Shown piece after piece: positions 24,797-34,095 of a DNA stretch of 64,000 nucleotides. Origin of the DNA: an uncultured delta proteobacterium (GTDB lineage: Bacteria > Desulfobacterota > Desulfovibrionia > Desulfovibrionales > Desulfovibrionaceae); NCBI GenBank assembly GCA_903835685.1, contig CAILNX010000026.1, positions 1-64,000 of the forward strand, read 5' to 3'. The notes below the pieces were generated by a model. It was given only the letters and a program-made list of their open reading frames with translations. It was not told the DNA's origin and made no database searches. Position 1 is the stretch's first letter. Each line of letters opens with the position of its first letter. The translations under genes were made by a program, and so were the position numbers.

Positions 24797-25387
24797 ATGA
24801 GTGAGACGGCCACCACCAATCGCCAGGCCCGCATCCGGGGGGTCCTGGCCCGCCGCCAGAAGGACCTGACCCTGGTCCTGGACAACATCTGGGACCCGCA
24901 CAATGTCTCGGCCATCCTGCGCAGTTGCGACGCCTTCGGGGTGCTCAGGGTGCATCTCTATTACACCACGGAGAAATGGCCGGACATCGGGCACAAGACC
25001 TCGGGCTCGGCCCGCAAATGGATGGAGCGCCAGAACCACAACGACGGCCCGGCCATGATCGAGGGCCTGCGCGCCACCGGGCACCAGATCGTGCGCACCG
25101 GGTTTTCGGACCAGGCCCGGCCCCATTACGATTTCGATTTCACCCGGCCCACGGCCGTGATCCTGGGCAACGAGCACCGGGGCGTGTCCCCGGAGCTTAT
25201 CGCCCTGGTCCCGGACGAGATGTACATTCCCATGCAGGGCATGATCCCCAGCCTGAACGTGTCCGTGGCCTCGGCGGTCATCCTCTACGAGGCCTTTTCC
25301 CAGCGCCGGGTCAAGGGCTTCTACGAGCGGCAGAGCTTAAGCGCCGAAGAGATCGAGGGGTTTGTGGGGGATTGGGCCGGTCGGTAG
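24797..25387 (+). CDS. TrmH/SpoU-family tRNA 2'-O-methyltransferase
   Basis: About 196 residues. The SPOUT knot motifs are present: NIWDPHNVSAILRSCDAFG (motif 1 with the catalytic Arg), ILGNEHRGVSPEL (motif 2) and IPMQGMIPSLNVSVASAVIL (motif 3). Of the family the closest is TrmH, which methylates G18 in tRNA; RlmB-type proteins have an N-terminal domain that is absent here. Start 24797 aligns with TrmH; ATG 24782 behind GGGG is an alternative. A terminator follows. Confidence 0.88.
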   Translation: MSETATTNRQARIRGVLARRQKDLTLVLDNIWDPHNVSAILRSCDAFGVLRVHLYYTTEKWPDIGHKTSGSARKWMERQNHNDGPAMIEGLRATGHQIVRTGFSDQARPHYDFDFTRPTAVILGNEHRGVSPELIALVPDEMYIPMQGMIPSLNVSVASAVILYEAFSQRRVKGFYERQSLSAEEIEGFVGDWAGR

Positions 25388-25411
25388 GGGAAAATTCGCG
25401 AGATCGCCAGG

Positions 25412-25450
25412 GCGGCTTCTTATCCGGAGAGGATTGGGGGCCGCTTTTTT
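25412..25450 (+). terminator. Intrinsic terminator after trmH
   Basis: GCGGC/GCCGC outer stem with an inner ATCC/GGAT pairing, followed by TTTTTT. Confidence 0.65.
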
Positions 25451-25472
25451 GTCGGGAATCGGCCCGCAGGAT

Positions 25473-26192
25473 TCAGGGTTGCGCGGGATTCCCGGTGCTG
25501 CCCCAGGCCTCGTCCAGCCCCGGCCACCCCTTTACCAACTCCTCTTCCACAGCCGACGGCACCAGAAATTTCAGGCTCTGGCTCTTGCGCCAGCGCTCCC
25601 GGATGTCCGTGGAGCTGACGTCCAGGCGGCGCAGGGGCAGGAAATGGATGGTCGCGTTCGGCGCGAGGGTCCAGGAGGACTGGCCCGCCTGGTCCGTGGC
25701 TGGATGGGGCACGGCCTTGGGCCAGTAATGGGTGATGTCCCGGGCCACCTGGGCCAATCCTAAGTCCTCGCGGCCGAGCACCACCAGATTGGCCAGATGG
25801 GGCAGGTCCAGGCCCTGCCGCCAGAGCGGGAGCTTTTGCAGGTTCTCGGCCCCCAGGATGTAGAACAACTCGGCCCCGGGGTTGCGCTCCCGCAGGACCG
25901 CCAGGGTGTCGGCCGTGTAGGACGGCCCGGGCCGCTCGCTTTCCACCAGATTCAGGCCCAGGCCCGGGACCCGGTCCAGGGCCAGTTCAAGAAGCCGCAC
26001 CCGGTCGGCGAAGGGGAGCATCTCTCCGCCGTGCTTGAGGGGCTGCATGGCCGCCGGAACCAGGTCCACCCGGTCAAGAGCCAAGGCCTCCCGGGCCTCG
26101 ATGGCCATGCGCAGATGGCCCACGTGGGGCGGGTTGAAGCTGCCGCCCAACAGGCCCAGGCGCAGATGAGGAAAGCCCTTGGAAATCGGCAT
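25473..26192 (-). CDS. nadD: Nicotinate-nucleotide adenylyltransferase
   Basis: 239 residues. LGLLGGSFNPPHVGHLRMA carries the nucleotidyl-transferase HxGH motif, and LDVSSTDIRERWR is the ISSTxIR motif. It makes deamido-NAD from nicotinate mononucleotide and ATP. ATG 26192 is chosen because AAGG lies five bases upstream. It lies 82 bases downstream of proA on the same strand. Confidence 0.92.
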   Translation of the reverse strand: MPISKGFPHLRLGLLGGSFNPPHVGHLRMAIEAREALALDRVDLVPAAMQPLKHGGEMLPFADRVRLLELALDRVPGLGLNLVESERPGPSYTADTLAVLRERNPGAELFYILGAENLQKLPLWRQGLDLPHLANLVVLGREDLGLAQVARDITHYWPKAVPHPATDQAGQSSWTLAPNATIHFLPLRRLDVSSTDIRERWRKSQSLKFLVPSAVEEELVKGWPGLDEAWGSTGNPAQP

Positions 26193-26207
26193 GGTCCTTC
26201 TCAGGCG

Positions 26208-26246
26208 CACAAGAACAAGAAATAATTATTCTTATTCTTCATTCTT
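26208..26246 (-). repeat. AT-rich 3' element, copy 2
   Basis: Nearly palindromic AAGAACAAGAA / TTCTTATTCTT with centre ATAATTA, lying about 29 bases after the proA stop on the minus strand. Same base pattern as the elements at 21571 and 56808. Confidence 0.45.
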
Positions 26247-26274
26247 GGGGGCCATTTTTTTTCCTGGTCTGACA

Positions 26275-27534
26275 TTAGGCTCTGACATGCCCCTGGCCCA
26301 GGAGCACGAACTTGGTGGTGGTCAGCTCGCGCACGCCCATGGGGCCGTAGGCGTGCAGCTTGGAGGTGCTGATCCCGATCTCCGCGCCCAGGCCGAGTTG
26401 GCCGCCGTCGTTGAACCGGGTGGAGGCGTTGACCACCACCAGCGACGCGTCCACCTCGCGCAAAAAGCGTAGGGACCGGGCGTAGTCCGCCGTGAGAATG
26501 GCCTCGGTGTGGTTGGACCCGAAGCGTGCGATATGAGCCTGGGCCTCGGTCTGGGTGTCCACCACCTTGACCGCCAGGGTCAGGTTCAGGAACTCGAAGC
26601 CCCAGTCCTCGTCCACAGCCGGTCCCGCAGCCGCGCCGAGCAGGGGGAGGGAGCGCGGGCAGCCCTTGAAGCGCACCCCGGCCGCCCCCAGGCGCTGGGC
26701 CATGGCCGGCAGGAAGGCCTCGGCCGCGTTCTTGTGCACCAGCAGGCACTCCAGGGCGTTGCAGGCCGCCGGGTACTGGGTCTTGGCGTTCAGGCAGATG
26801 TCCACGGCCCGCTCCAGGTCCGCGTCCTCGTGCACGTAGATGTGGCACACGCCCTTGTAGTGCTTGAGCACGGGCATGGTGGCCTTCTGGCACACGGTCC
26901 GGATGAGGCCCTCGCCCCCGCGCGGGATGACCACGTCGATGTACTCGTCCAGGGTCAAAAGGGCGTTCACCGCCTCCCGATCCGTGGTGGGCACCACCTG
27001 CACGGCGTCCCCGGGCAGCCCGGCGGCGGTCAGGCCCTTGGCGATGACCCCGGCCAGGGCCTGGTTGGAATGGATGGCCTCGGAGCCCCCGCGCAGGATC
27101 ACGGCGTTTCCGGCCACCAGGCAGATGATGGAGGCGTCGATGGTCACGTTGGGCCGGGACTCATAGATCATGGCCACCACGCCCAGGGGCACGCGCATGC
27201 GGCCCACGAGCATGCCGTTGGGCCGCTTGACCATGGTCTCGATCTCACCCACGGGGTCGTGCTGGGCAGCCACGTCGCGGCAGCCCTGGATCATGGAGGC
27301 CATGACGCCGTCGGACAGGGTCAGGCGCTTGATCTTGGGGCCGTCCGGGTCCGTGGCCCGGGCCGCCTCGACATCAATGGCGTTGGCCGCCTGAATGGCC
27401 GCCTGGTCCTTTTCCAGGAGGTCGGCGATGTTCAGCAGGGCCTGTTTCTTGGCCGCGCCTTCGCAGGAGGACAGGATGGCGGCGGCGGCCTTGGCCCGCT
27501 GGGCCATTTCCTTCATCTGGGTGGGGATATCCAT
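26275..27534 (-). CDS. proA: Gamma-glutamyl phosphate reductase
   Basis: 419 residues of the aldehyde-dehydrogenase superfamily. Visible motifs are PLGVVAMIYESRPNVTID, ILRGGSEAIHSN, VVIPRGGEGLI, the catalytic Cys in YPAACNALECLLVH and GAEIGISTSKLHAYGPMG near the end. It reduces gamma-glutamyl phosphate to glutamate semialdehyde in proline synthesis. GAGG precedes ATG 27534. proB is not in the window. Confidence 0.95.
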   Translation of the reverse strand: MDIPTQMKEMAQRAKAAAAILSSCEGAAKKQALLNIADLLEKDQAAIQAANAIDVEAARATDPDGPKIKRLTLSDGVMASMIQGCRDVAAQHDPVGEIETMVKRPNGMLVGRMRVPLGVVAMIYESRPNVTIDASIICLVAGNAVILRGGSEAIHSNQALAGVIAKGLTAAGLPGDAVQVVPTTDREAVNALLTLDEYIDVVIPRGGEGLIRTVCQKATMPVLKHYKGVCHIYVHEDADLERAVDICLNAKTQYPAACNALECLLVHKNAAEAFLPAMAQRLGAAGVRFKGCPRSLPLLGAAAGPAVDEDWGFEFLNLTLAVKVVDTQTEAQAHIARFGSNHTEAILTADYARSLRFLREVDASLVVVNASTRFNDGGQLGLGAEIGISTSKLHAYGPMGVRELTTTKFVLLGQGHVRA

Positions 27535-27717
27535 GGAATGATCCTCGTGGCTGAAAGTTCGCACCCGGTCGCTTGTACGGGCCGGGCAGTCCCGGAAATA
27601 GCCACGCTTTTACCGTTCCTGTCAACCCCCTGGCACGAACCCGTGACGCGGGCTCATTGACAAATCCGGCCGTCGCGTTCAAGAGTCCGGCCAGACGAAC
27701 CGCAATACGGAGGGCAT

Positions 27718-28059
27718 ATGGACGAGAGAGTGGTGGTTACCCGGGAAGGGAAGATCGAGGAGTTGGAAAAGCGTTTTTCCGTGGAGATATTCCCGGAGCT
27801 CATCTACTATTTTCCGGACAACGGCGAGGTGGGCTTCATCTGCGGCCCGACCACGCTGACCATGGCCGGTCTGGTCCAGACCGACAACAAGATGATGACC
27901 ATCGAGGAGCTGAACACGGCCGATGAGTTCGAGCACAACCCCAACGTGGCCTTCATCCTGGAGGCCATCGAGGACGAGGACCGCTACCTCATGCTTCAGG
28001 ACATCATCAAGTACGTGGAGCAGGAGCGCAAAGAGGCGGCCAAGGACAAGAAGAAATAG
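27718..28059 (+). CDS. Small acidic protein of unknown function
   Basis: 113 residues with an excellent ribosome site (GGAGG before ATG 27718). It is acidic overall with a Lys-rich end. A compact alpha/beta pattern is suggested by MDERVVVTREGKIEELEKRF, then GEVGFICGPTTLTMAGLVQ and the helix DRYLMLQDIIKYVEQERKE. There is no signal peptide or membrane segment. Codon use matches the neighbours and a terminator follows, so it is a genuine stand-alone gene. I do not recognise a family. Confidence 0.8.
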   Translation: MDERVVVTREGKIEELEKRFSVEIFPELIYYFPDNGEVGFICGPTTLTMAGLVQTDNKMMTIEELNTADEFEHNPNVAFILEAIEDEDRYLMLQDIIKYVEQERKEAAKDKKK

Positions 28060-28082
28060 CCCCGCGCCGGAATCGAATCTTG

Positions 28083-28122
28083 AAAGGCTGGGCCGCCGTT
28101 GGCGGTTTCCGGCCTTTTTTGT
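28083..28122 (+). terminator. Intrinsic terminator after the 113-residue protein
   Basis: AAAGGC-GG-CCGCC / GGCGG-CC-GCCTTT stem with a GTT loop and a run of T. Confidence 0.85.
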
Positions 28123-28129
28123 TTGGGGA

Positions 28130-28166
28130 CAAATAAAAGCGCGGACCCCCGAGGGAGGCCCGCGCC
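28130..28166 (-). terminator. Probable terminator of dnaK
   Basis: On the minus strand GCGCGG pairs with CCGCGC around a C/G-rich inner hairpin, then TTTTATTT. It faces the terminator of the converging gene. Confidence 0.6.
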
Positions 28167-28189
28167 ATGATTCATTCTTCCGCGAAGTC

Positions 28190-30112
28190 TTATTTCTTCA
28201 CTTCGGTATAATCCGCGTCCACCACGTCCTCGTCGGGCTTGCCGCCGGGGTGCGGGCCTGCGCCCGCGCCAGGAGCGCCGGGTCCGGCCTCGGGGCCGCC
28301 GGGCTGGCCCTTGGACTGGGAGTAGAGCTGTTCGGCCAGCTTGTGGGAGGCCTGGGCCAGTTCGTCCGTGGCCGCCTTGATGGCGTCCTTGTCCTCGCCC
28401 GCCAGAATTTTCTTCAGGGCTTCCAGCTTGGTCTCGATGGTGCCCTTGAGCACCGGGTCCACCTTGTCGGCCAGGTCGCGCATGGACTTCTCCGTGGTGT
28501 ACACCAGGGAGTCGGCCTGGTTGCGCACCTCGATGAGCTCCTGCTTCTTCTTGTCGTCCTCGGCATGGGACTCGGCGTCGCGCACCATGCGCTGGATGTC
28601 GCTCTCGGCCAGGCCGCTGGAGGCGGTGATGCGGATGGACTGCTCCTTGCCCGTGCCCAGGTCCTTGGCCGACACGTTCACGATGCCGTTGGCGTCGATG
28701 TCAAAGGACACCTCCACCTGGGGCACGCCGCGCGGCGCGGCCGGGATGCCGGTCAGCTCGAAACGGCCCAGGGTCATGTTGTCGCCCGCCATGGGGCGCT
28801 CGCCCTGGAGCACGTGGATGGACACCGAGGGCTGGTTGTCCGCAGCCGTGGTGAAGGTCTGGCTCTTTTTCGTGGGGATGGTGGTGTTTCTTTCGATGAG
28901 CTTGGTGAACACCCCGCCCAGGGTCTCGATGCCCAGCGACAGCGGGGTCACGTCCAGGAGCAGCACGTCCTTGACGTCACCGGCCAGGATGCCGCCCTGG
29001 ATGGCCGCACCCATGGCCACGACCTCGTCGGGGTTCACGCTGCGGTTGGGCTCCTTGCCGAAAATCTGGGACACCTTGAGCTGGACCAGGGGCATGCGGG
29101 TCATGCCGCCCACCAGCACCACCTCGTCGATCTCCTCCTTGGTCAGGCCAGCGTCGGCCATGGCCTTGAGGCAGGGCTCCACGGTGCGCTCCAGAAGATC
29201 CGTGACCAGCTGCTCCAGCTTGGCCCGGGTGATCTTGATCATGAGATGCTTGGGCCCGTTCTGGTCGGCCGTGATGAAGGGCAGGTTGATCTCGGTCTCC
29301 ACAGCCGTGGACAGCTCCTTCTTGGCCTTTTCCGAGGCTTCCTTCAAGCGCTGCAGGGCCATGCGGTCCTGGGACAGGTCGATGCCGTTGTCCCGCTTGA
29401 ACTCGGCCACCAGGTATTCGATGACCCGGTGGTCGAAGTCCTCGCCGCCCAGGAAGGTGTCGCCGTTGGTGGCCCGGACCTCGACCACGTTGTCGCCCAC
29501 CTCCAGGATGGAGATGTCGAACGTGCCGCCGCCTAAGTCGAAGACCGCGATCTTCTCGTTGCGCTTCTTGTCCGAGCCGTAGGCCAGGGAGGCGGCCGTG
29601 GGCTCGTTGATGATGCGTTTGACCTCGAGCCCGGCGATGCGGCCGGAGTCCTTGGTGGCCTGGCGCTGGGAGTCGTTGAAATAGGCCGGAACGGTGATGA
29701 CCGCCTCGGTCACGGTCTCGCCCAGATAGGCCTCGGCGTCAGCCTTGAGCTGGCCGAGGATCATGCCCGAGACTTCCTGGGGGCTGTGCTTCTTGCCGTC
29801 GATCTCCACCCAGGCGTCGCCGTTCTGCGCGGCCACGATCTTGTACGGACAGTGGTCGATCCATTTCTTGAGCTGGGGGTCGTCGAAACGGCGGCCCATG
29901 AGCCGTTTGATGGCGAAAATGGTTTTGGCCGAGTTGGTGATGGCCTGGCGCTTGGCGATTTCGCCCACCAGACGCTCCTTGTCGGTAAAGGCCACGATGG
30001 ACGGCGTGGTGCGCCCGCCCTCGGGGTTGGTGATGCATTTCGCATCCTTTCCTTCCATGATGTATACGCAGGAATTGGTGGTTCCCAAATCGATGCCGAT
30101 GATCTTGCCCAT
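28190..30112 (-). CDS. dnaK: Chaperone DnaK (Hsp70)
   Basis: 640 residues, the usual DnaK length. The ATPase starts [13 protein letters not shown], with [13 protein letters not shown] in the middle and [14 protein letters not shown]-type sequence near 335, then the substrate-binding domain and helical lid. The tail is Gly/Pro-rich and ends [12 protein letters not shown], the usual DnaK ending. GGAGG precedes ATG 30112. Last gene of hrcA-grpE-dnaK; dnaJ is not here. Confidence 0.97.
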   Translation of the reverse strand: MGKIIGIDLGTTNSCVYIMEGKDAKCITNPEGGRTTPSIVAFTDKERLVGEIAKRQAITNSAKTIFAIKRLMGRRFDDPQLKKWIDHCPYKIVAAQNGDAWVEIDGKKHSPQEVSGMILGQLKADAEAYLGETVTEAVITVPAYFNDSQRQATKDSGRIAGLEVKRIINEPTAASLAYGSDKKRNEKIAVFDLGGGTFDISILEVGDNVVEVRATNGDTFLGGEDFDHRVIEYLVAEFKRDNGIDLSQDRMALQRLKEASEKAKKELSTAVETEINLPFITADQNGPKHLMIKITRAKLEQLVTDLLERTVEPCLKAMADAGLTKEEIDEVVLVGGMTRMPLVQLKVSQIFGKEPNRSVNPDEVVAMGAAIQGGILAGDVKDVLLLDVTPLSLGIETLGGVFTKLIERNTTIPTKKSQTFTTAADNQPSVSIHVLQGERPMAGDNMTLGRFELTGIPAAPRGVPQVEVSFDIDANGIVNVSAKDLGTGKEQSIRITASSGLAESDIQRMVRDAESHAEDDKKKQELIEVRNQADSLVYTTEKSMRDLADKVDPVLKGTIETKLEALKKILAGEDKDAIKAATDELAQASHKLAEQLYSQSKGQPGGPEAGPGAPGAGAGPHPGGKPDEDVVDADYTEVKK

Positions 30113-30192
30113 ATGGTCCTCCTCCGGACTTTTGTCTTGGGATTGGAAGTAATTCTTGATCTGGAGTTGTAAAGGTTTTTCGGCCTGATTAT

Positions 30193-30825
30193 TTATGAAA
30201 TCTTGTTCACCAGGACCTTGGCCGGGCGCAGGAGCCGCCCTTTCAGCACGTATCCGCTCTGCATGACCTGAAGAACGGCCCCGTCAGGCTGGGAGGGGTC
30301 GCTGGCCATGCCCACGGCCTCCTGGATCTTGGGGTCGAAGGCCTCCCCGGCCTGGCCCACGGCCTCCAGGCCATGGCCGCGCAGGGTGTCCAGGAACATC
30401 TTGCGGGTCATGTCCACGCCCAGCACGAAATCCTTGCAGGCCTCGACGTTCTTCCCGTGGGCCAGGGCCAGTTCCAGGTTGTCCAGCACGGGCAGCAGGT
30501 CGGCCAGCACGGATTCGCCCGCGTATTTGCGCAGCTCGGCGGTCTCCCGCTCCAGGCGTTTGCGCAGGTTGTCCGTGTCGGCCAGGGCGCGCAGCTTGTC
30601 GGCCTGGGCCTCCTGCATCACCGAGCACTGGGGGCAGATATGGGCCTTGCACAACTCGGCCAGCTCGGCCTCGCTCAAGCTCATTTCCGCGGCCGGGGCT
30701 TCGGGGGAGCCGGTTTCGGCCGGGGTCTCGGGTTTCGCGCCCTGGGGGCGTCCGTCGGAACCGTAGGTGGTCACGGGAATGTCCTGCCCGCGATCCAGGG
30801 GGTCTTGGTGTTTCTTCTCGCTCAT
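30193..30825 (-). CDS. grpE: Nucleotide exchange factor GrpE with a Cys-rich insertion
   Basis: 210 residues. After a Pro/Glu-rich N-terminal segment comes the long dimerisation helix ([20 protein letters not shown]) and the beta-rich head ending [19 protein letters not shown]. Just before the helix is [14 protein letters not shown], three Cys as CxxxxCxxC plus a His, which looks like a metal- or redox-binding motif not required for GrpE function. Start 30825 is the ATG that gives the usual length. It lies between hrcA and dnaK. Confidence 0.92.
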   Translation of the reverse strand: MSEKKHQDPLDRGQDIPVTTYGSDGRPQGAKPETPAETGSPEAPAAEMSLSEAELAELCKAHICPQCSVMQEAQADKLRALADTDNLRKRLERETAELRKYAGESVLADLLPVLDNLELALAHGKNVEACKDFVLGVDMTRKMFLDTLRGHGLEAVGQAGEAFDPKIQEAVGMASDPSQPDGAVLQVMQSGYVLKGRLLRPAKVLVNKIS

Positions 30826-31018
30826 GCTTGGTGTCCCGTCTCCCGTTGAAATGGGTCTCTTCAAAAGGGCAAGAAAAAGCCTTGCCCGGTCAATCTGGTC
30901 CGAACAAGGCCGCCCGGCCGGTGGATCGCTTCTCGCGCGATCGGAACCGTCCCCGGGCATGCATCAAGAAAAATACCCGTTCTTGAGCCTTGTCGCTGTC
31001 CTGGTCAAAGGTTCGCCG

Positions 31019-32050
31019 CTAGAAGCGGTTCGTGAACATGGTGGTAAGCACCCTGGCGGTGAAGTCAACCACCGGAACCACATAAGCGTAGTTCATGCGC
31101 ATGGGGCCGATGATCCCGATGACGCCCGCGGGCTGGCCCTTGACCTGGTAGGCCGAGGAGACCAGACCACAGTCCTGGAAGGCGTCCAGGTCCGCTTCCC
31201 GGCCCAGGGTGATGGCGATGCCCCGCTCGCGCATGGTCCGGGTGAGCAGGGAGAGCAGGCGGCCGCGCTCCTCCAGAAAGGTGAGCAGTTCGCGCATCTG
31301 GCCCAGGTCCGGGAACTCCGGGCGGCCCAGCAGGGAGGAGGTCCCCTCCACGTAGAGTTCCCGCTCCTCCTCGTCCTTCATCAGGTCCCGGGCCAGGGCC
31401 AGGGCGCGCCAGGACAGGGTGGAGATGGCGTCGCCCGCCTCTTTCAGTTCCCGCAGGATGTGGGCCTGGGCTTTTTCCACGCTCAAGTCCGCGAAAAGAT
31501 GGTTCAGATAGTTGCCAAAGGCGATGAGGTCGTCGGTGGAATAGTCCTCGTCGCAACGAATGAGGCGCTTCTGGACCATGCCCCCTTGCAGGACCAAAAG
31601 GGCCATGACCAAACCCTGGCCCACGGGCACGAAATCAATCTGCTTCCAGCGGGCTGTGTCCCGGATGGGGGCCACCACCATGCTGGCCTGGCGGGAGATG
31701 GTGGCCAGCAGCCGGGAGGCCTGACGCAGGATGTCGGAAATTTCCAGCCCGGCCTGGTCCAGCCGTTCGGTGATGAGCGCCTGCTCGGTGCGGCCCGGGG
31801 CGGCCTGGGGCAGGCTGAAGTCCAGGTAGTGGCGCAGGCCCTGGGCCGTGGGCAGGCATCCGGCCGAGGTGTGGGGTTGCTCCAGGTAGCCGCGCTCCTT
31901 CAAGTCGGCCATGATGGAGCGCACCGAGGCGGCCGAGAGCGCAAACGACGAGCGGGCGGCCACGGTGCGCGAACCCACGGGCCCGGCCTGGGCCACGGAG
32001 CCTTCGACCACCAGGGCCAGGATTTCTCGTTCGCGGGGCAAAAGGGGCAT
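31019..32050 (-). CDS. hrcA: Heat-inducible transcription repressor HrcA
   Basis: 343 residues. The N-terminal winged helix has LPREREILALVVEGSVAQAGPVGSRTVAARS and SAASVRSIMADLKERGYL, then the GAF-like domain and the C-terminal GVIGIIGPMRMNYAYVVPVVD typical of HrcA. It represses chaperone genes through CIRCE operators when GroEL is available. First gene of the operon; the spacing to grpE is about 190 bases. I could not find a convincing CIRCE element upstream. Confidence 0.95.
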   Translation of the reverse strand: MPLLPREREILALVVEGSVAQAGPVGSRTVAARSSFALSAASVRSIMADLKERGYLEQPHTSAGCLPTAQGLRHYLDFSLPQAAPGRTEQALITERLDQAGLEISDILRQASRLLATISRQASMVVAPIRDTARWKQIDFVPVGQGLVMALLVLQGGMVQKRLIRCDEDYSTDDLIAFGNYLNHLFADLSVEKAQAHILRELKEAGDAISTLSWRALALARDLMKDEEERELYVEGTSSLLGRPEFPDLGQMRELLTFLEERGRLLSLLTRTMRERGIAITLGREADLDAFQDCGLVSSAYQVKGQPAGVIGIIGPMRMNYAYVVPVVDFTARVLTTMFTNRF

Positions 32051-32154
32051 GGGCGCTTCGCTGGTTCAGGTTGGCCAGAGCCGGGAGTTTTCAGGCTCAA
32101 CTCTGGCTTTCCTGTGCTAACCATCGGAACCGGGACTGTCAAGGCAGGGCGGCC

Positions 32155-32559
32155 TTAAGTCAGACGTCCCAGGCCCAGCCCCATCCCCACGGCGGCCAGA
32201 ATCCAGAACAGGGTCTTGGTCAGGCCCAGAGCCCGGCGGTGGCGGCGGATGAAGGGGGACAGCCCGCGCAGGGGGTCTGAGTCCGCGCCGTTCTCCGGGG
32301 AGAGGAGGAAGGCCAGGACCTCCGGGACCTGGGGGGCGGTCGCTCGGGACAGAAGCCGAGCGGGCCGTGGTTTCGGCAAGGCCTGCGGCCGTCTCCGGGA
32401 TGGTGCGCCGGGTCCCTCCCAGGCCCTTTCCCGGGCGCGGCCCCAGGACGGGGCCAGGGGTATGTTTCTGTCCATGTCCGGGTCCAGGCCCGGGTCCAGG
32501 TCGGAGGCTGAAACCAGGGCCGAGTCCAGGGGGACGGCCAGGCAGGGGCTGGATTTCAT
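32155..32559 (-). CDS. Small protein with C-terminal membrane helix, unknown
   Basis: 134 residues. AAAGGAG eight bases before ATG 32559 and a codon pattern like the neighbours support a real gene. Residues 1-105 are polar, Pro- and Arg-rich and probably disordered; the end carries a basic stretch (FIRRHRRALGLTK) and one hydrophobic helix (LFWILAAVGMGLGLG), so it may be a tail-anchored inner-membrane protein. No family recognised. It lies upstream of hrcA on the same strand. Confidence 0.6.
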   Translation of the reverse strand: MKSSPCLAVPLDSALVSASDLDPGLDPDMDRNIPLAPSWGRARERAWEGPGAPSRRRPQALPKPRPARLLSRATAPQVPEVLAFLLSPENGADSDPLRGLSPFIRRHRRALGLTKTLFWILAAVGMGLGLGRLT

Positions 32560-32693
32560 GGCGAGGCTCCTTTGGGCTTAAGATGGTGATGGTCCCGGCG
32601 GGCTCCCGTCTTGCCTGCCCCTTGCGTTTTCAGTATGGGGGGAGGGACGAAGCCCGCCGGAATCCTTTTCCCAGGTGTCGGTGTAGCGCGACC

Positions 32694-32708
32694 GGATCGC
32701 TTCGATCC
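32694..32708. promoter_or_regulatory. Inverted repeat in the LysR-gene upstream region
   Basis: GGATCG-CTT-CGATCC followed at once by the palindrome CCAATTGG (32707-32714), 50-70 bases before the LysR-type start. Candidate autoregulatory or regulator binding site between divergent genes. Confidence 0.4.
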
Positions 32709-32763
32709 AATTGGAATATTTGATGGAGGTCTTCAGCCTCCGTGATGAAGGTTTCGTCAGCCC

Positions 32764-33648
32764 ATGGAACTCTATCAGCTTCGCACCTTCGTGGCCGTGG
32801 CCGAGGAAGGCCACCTGACCCGGGCGGCCGAGCGGCTCTCTTTAAGCCAGCCCGCAGTCAGCGCCCACATCAAAGCCCTGGAGGAGGAGTTGGGGGTGAG
32901 CCTGTTCACCCGCACGCCCCGGGGCATGCAGCCCACCCCTGCGGCCATGCGCCTGAAGGACCAGGCCATAAAGGCCCTGTCCGTGGTCAGCGACCTGGTG
33001 CGCCAGGCCGGGATCATGCGCGAGGAAGTGGCCGGCGAGGTCCGGGTGGGCATGAACACCGACCCGGTCTTCCTGCGCCTGGTGGAGCTGGTCTCGGCCT
33101 TGAAGGCCGAGAGTCCCAAGCTGGAAGTGCACCTGCTCCAGAGCATGTCCGGGATGATCGTGGACGCGGTCAAGGCCGGGCGCATGGACGCGGGTTTCGT
33201 GTTTTGGCTCGCGGCCGCGCCGGACCTCCGCATGCGCCGCTTGCGCGAGATCAGCCTGAAGATTGTGTCCCCCACCTGCTGGGCCGACCGGATCATGGAC
33301 GCGACCTGGGAGGACCTGGCCGAATTTCCCTGGATCTGGACCCCGCCGCACTGCTCCTTCCATCAACTGGCGGAGAAGGTCTTCCGCTCCAAGGGGTGCA
33401 TGCCGGACAAGGTGTACACTGCGGACTACGAGGCGATCATGAAGGCCCTGGTCTGCTCGGGCAAGGGGCTGTCCATTATGCGCGAGGACGAGGCCGAGGC
33501 GGCCTTTGCGGACGGGGAGCTGTGCATCTGGCCCCACGGGGATTTGAAGGTCGATCTGTCCTTCATCACCCTGCGCGAGCGGGAGGAGGACCCCCTGATC
33601 CAGGCCCTGGTCCAGGCCGTGCGTCAGGTGTGGGGAACCGAGGAGTAG
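32764..33648 (+). CDS. LysR-family transcriptional regulator
   Basis: 294 residues. The N-terminal winged helix reads MELYQLRTFVAVAEEGHLTR, then AERLSLSQPAVSAHIKALEE and GVSLFTRTPRGM; the linker helix and a two-lobed LysR substrate-binding domain (from about 90) follow. The inducer is unknown. It is transcribed divergently from the 134-residue protein and converges on the receiver gene at 33669, so neither neighbour is an obvious target except the gene across the shared upstream region. Confidence 0.94.
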   Translation: MELYQLRTFVAVAEEGHLTRAAERLSLSQPAVSAHIKALEEELGVSLFTRTPRGMQPTPAAMRLKDQAIKALSVVSDLVRQAGIMREEVAGEVRVGMNTDPVFLRLVELVSALKAESPKLEVHLLQSMSGMIVDAVKAGRMDAGFVFWLAAAPDLRMRRLREISLKIVSPTCWADRIMDATWEDLAEFPWIWTPPHCSFHQLAEKVFRSKGCMPDKVYTADYEAIMKALVCSGKGLSIMREDEAEAAFADGELCIWPHGDLKVDLSFITLREREEDPLIQALVQAVRQVWGTEE

Positions 33649-33668
33649 GCGGGGGATCGGCTGTTACG

Positions 33669-34073
33669 TCAGGGCAGGACCTTGAGCAGGGCCTTGATGA
33701 GCTTTTTTTCGTCCACGGGCTTGATGAGCACGTCGGTGACGCCGAGCTTGATGGAGGAGACCACCATGTCTTTTTCCGCCTCGGCGGACATCATGATGAA
33801 GGGCAGGTCTTTGCCCTTTTCGCTTTCCCGCACCAGTTGAAGCAATTCCAGGCCCGAGCGTTTGGGCATCTTCCAGTCCGAGATCACCAGGCCGATGGCC
33901 TCGGTGGAGGCGATGGACCAGGCCGCCTCGCCGTCGGCGGCCTCGAGGATGTTGGTGGCCCCCATGAGCTCCAGGATCTTCCGGGCCAGGGTGCGCACAA
34001 ACGGCGAGTCGTCCACCAGGAGGATGGTCATTCCTCCGAGGTAATTCTTCAGATCTTCCAGGGTTCGGGCCAT
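33669..34073 (-). CDS. CheY-like receiver protein, terminal member of a phosphorelay operon
   Basis: 134 residues. A short N-terminal helix is followed by a receiver: ILLVDDSPFVR, phospho-acceptor Asp in LVISDWKMPKRSG, MMSAEAEK and VLIKPVDEKK. It follows the HPt gene by 22 bases on the minus strand. ATG 34073 is the only start that avoids overlap with the HPt reading frame. Confidence 0.9.
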   Translation of the reverse strand: MARTLEDLKNYLGGMTILLVDDSPFVRTLARKILELMGATNILEAADGEAAWSIASTEAIGLVISDWKMPKRSGLELLQLVRESEKGKDLPFIMMSAEAEKDMVVSSIKLGVTDVLIKPVDEKKLIKALLKVLP

Positions 34074-34095
34074 GACCGCTGTGTCTCCCTCGGTT

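Noticed and set aside
32095-32120. CIRCE-like element upstream of hrcA (minus strand TTAGCACAG-N8-GAGTTGAGC)
   Set aside because: Only the left half matches CIRCE (TTAGCACTC-N9-GAGTGCTAA); the right half keeps just GAGT and the two arms are not complementary.
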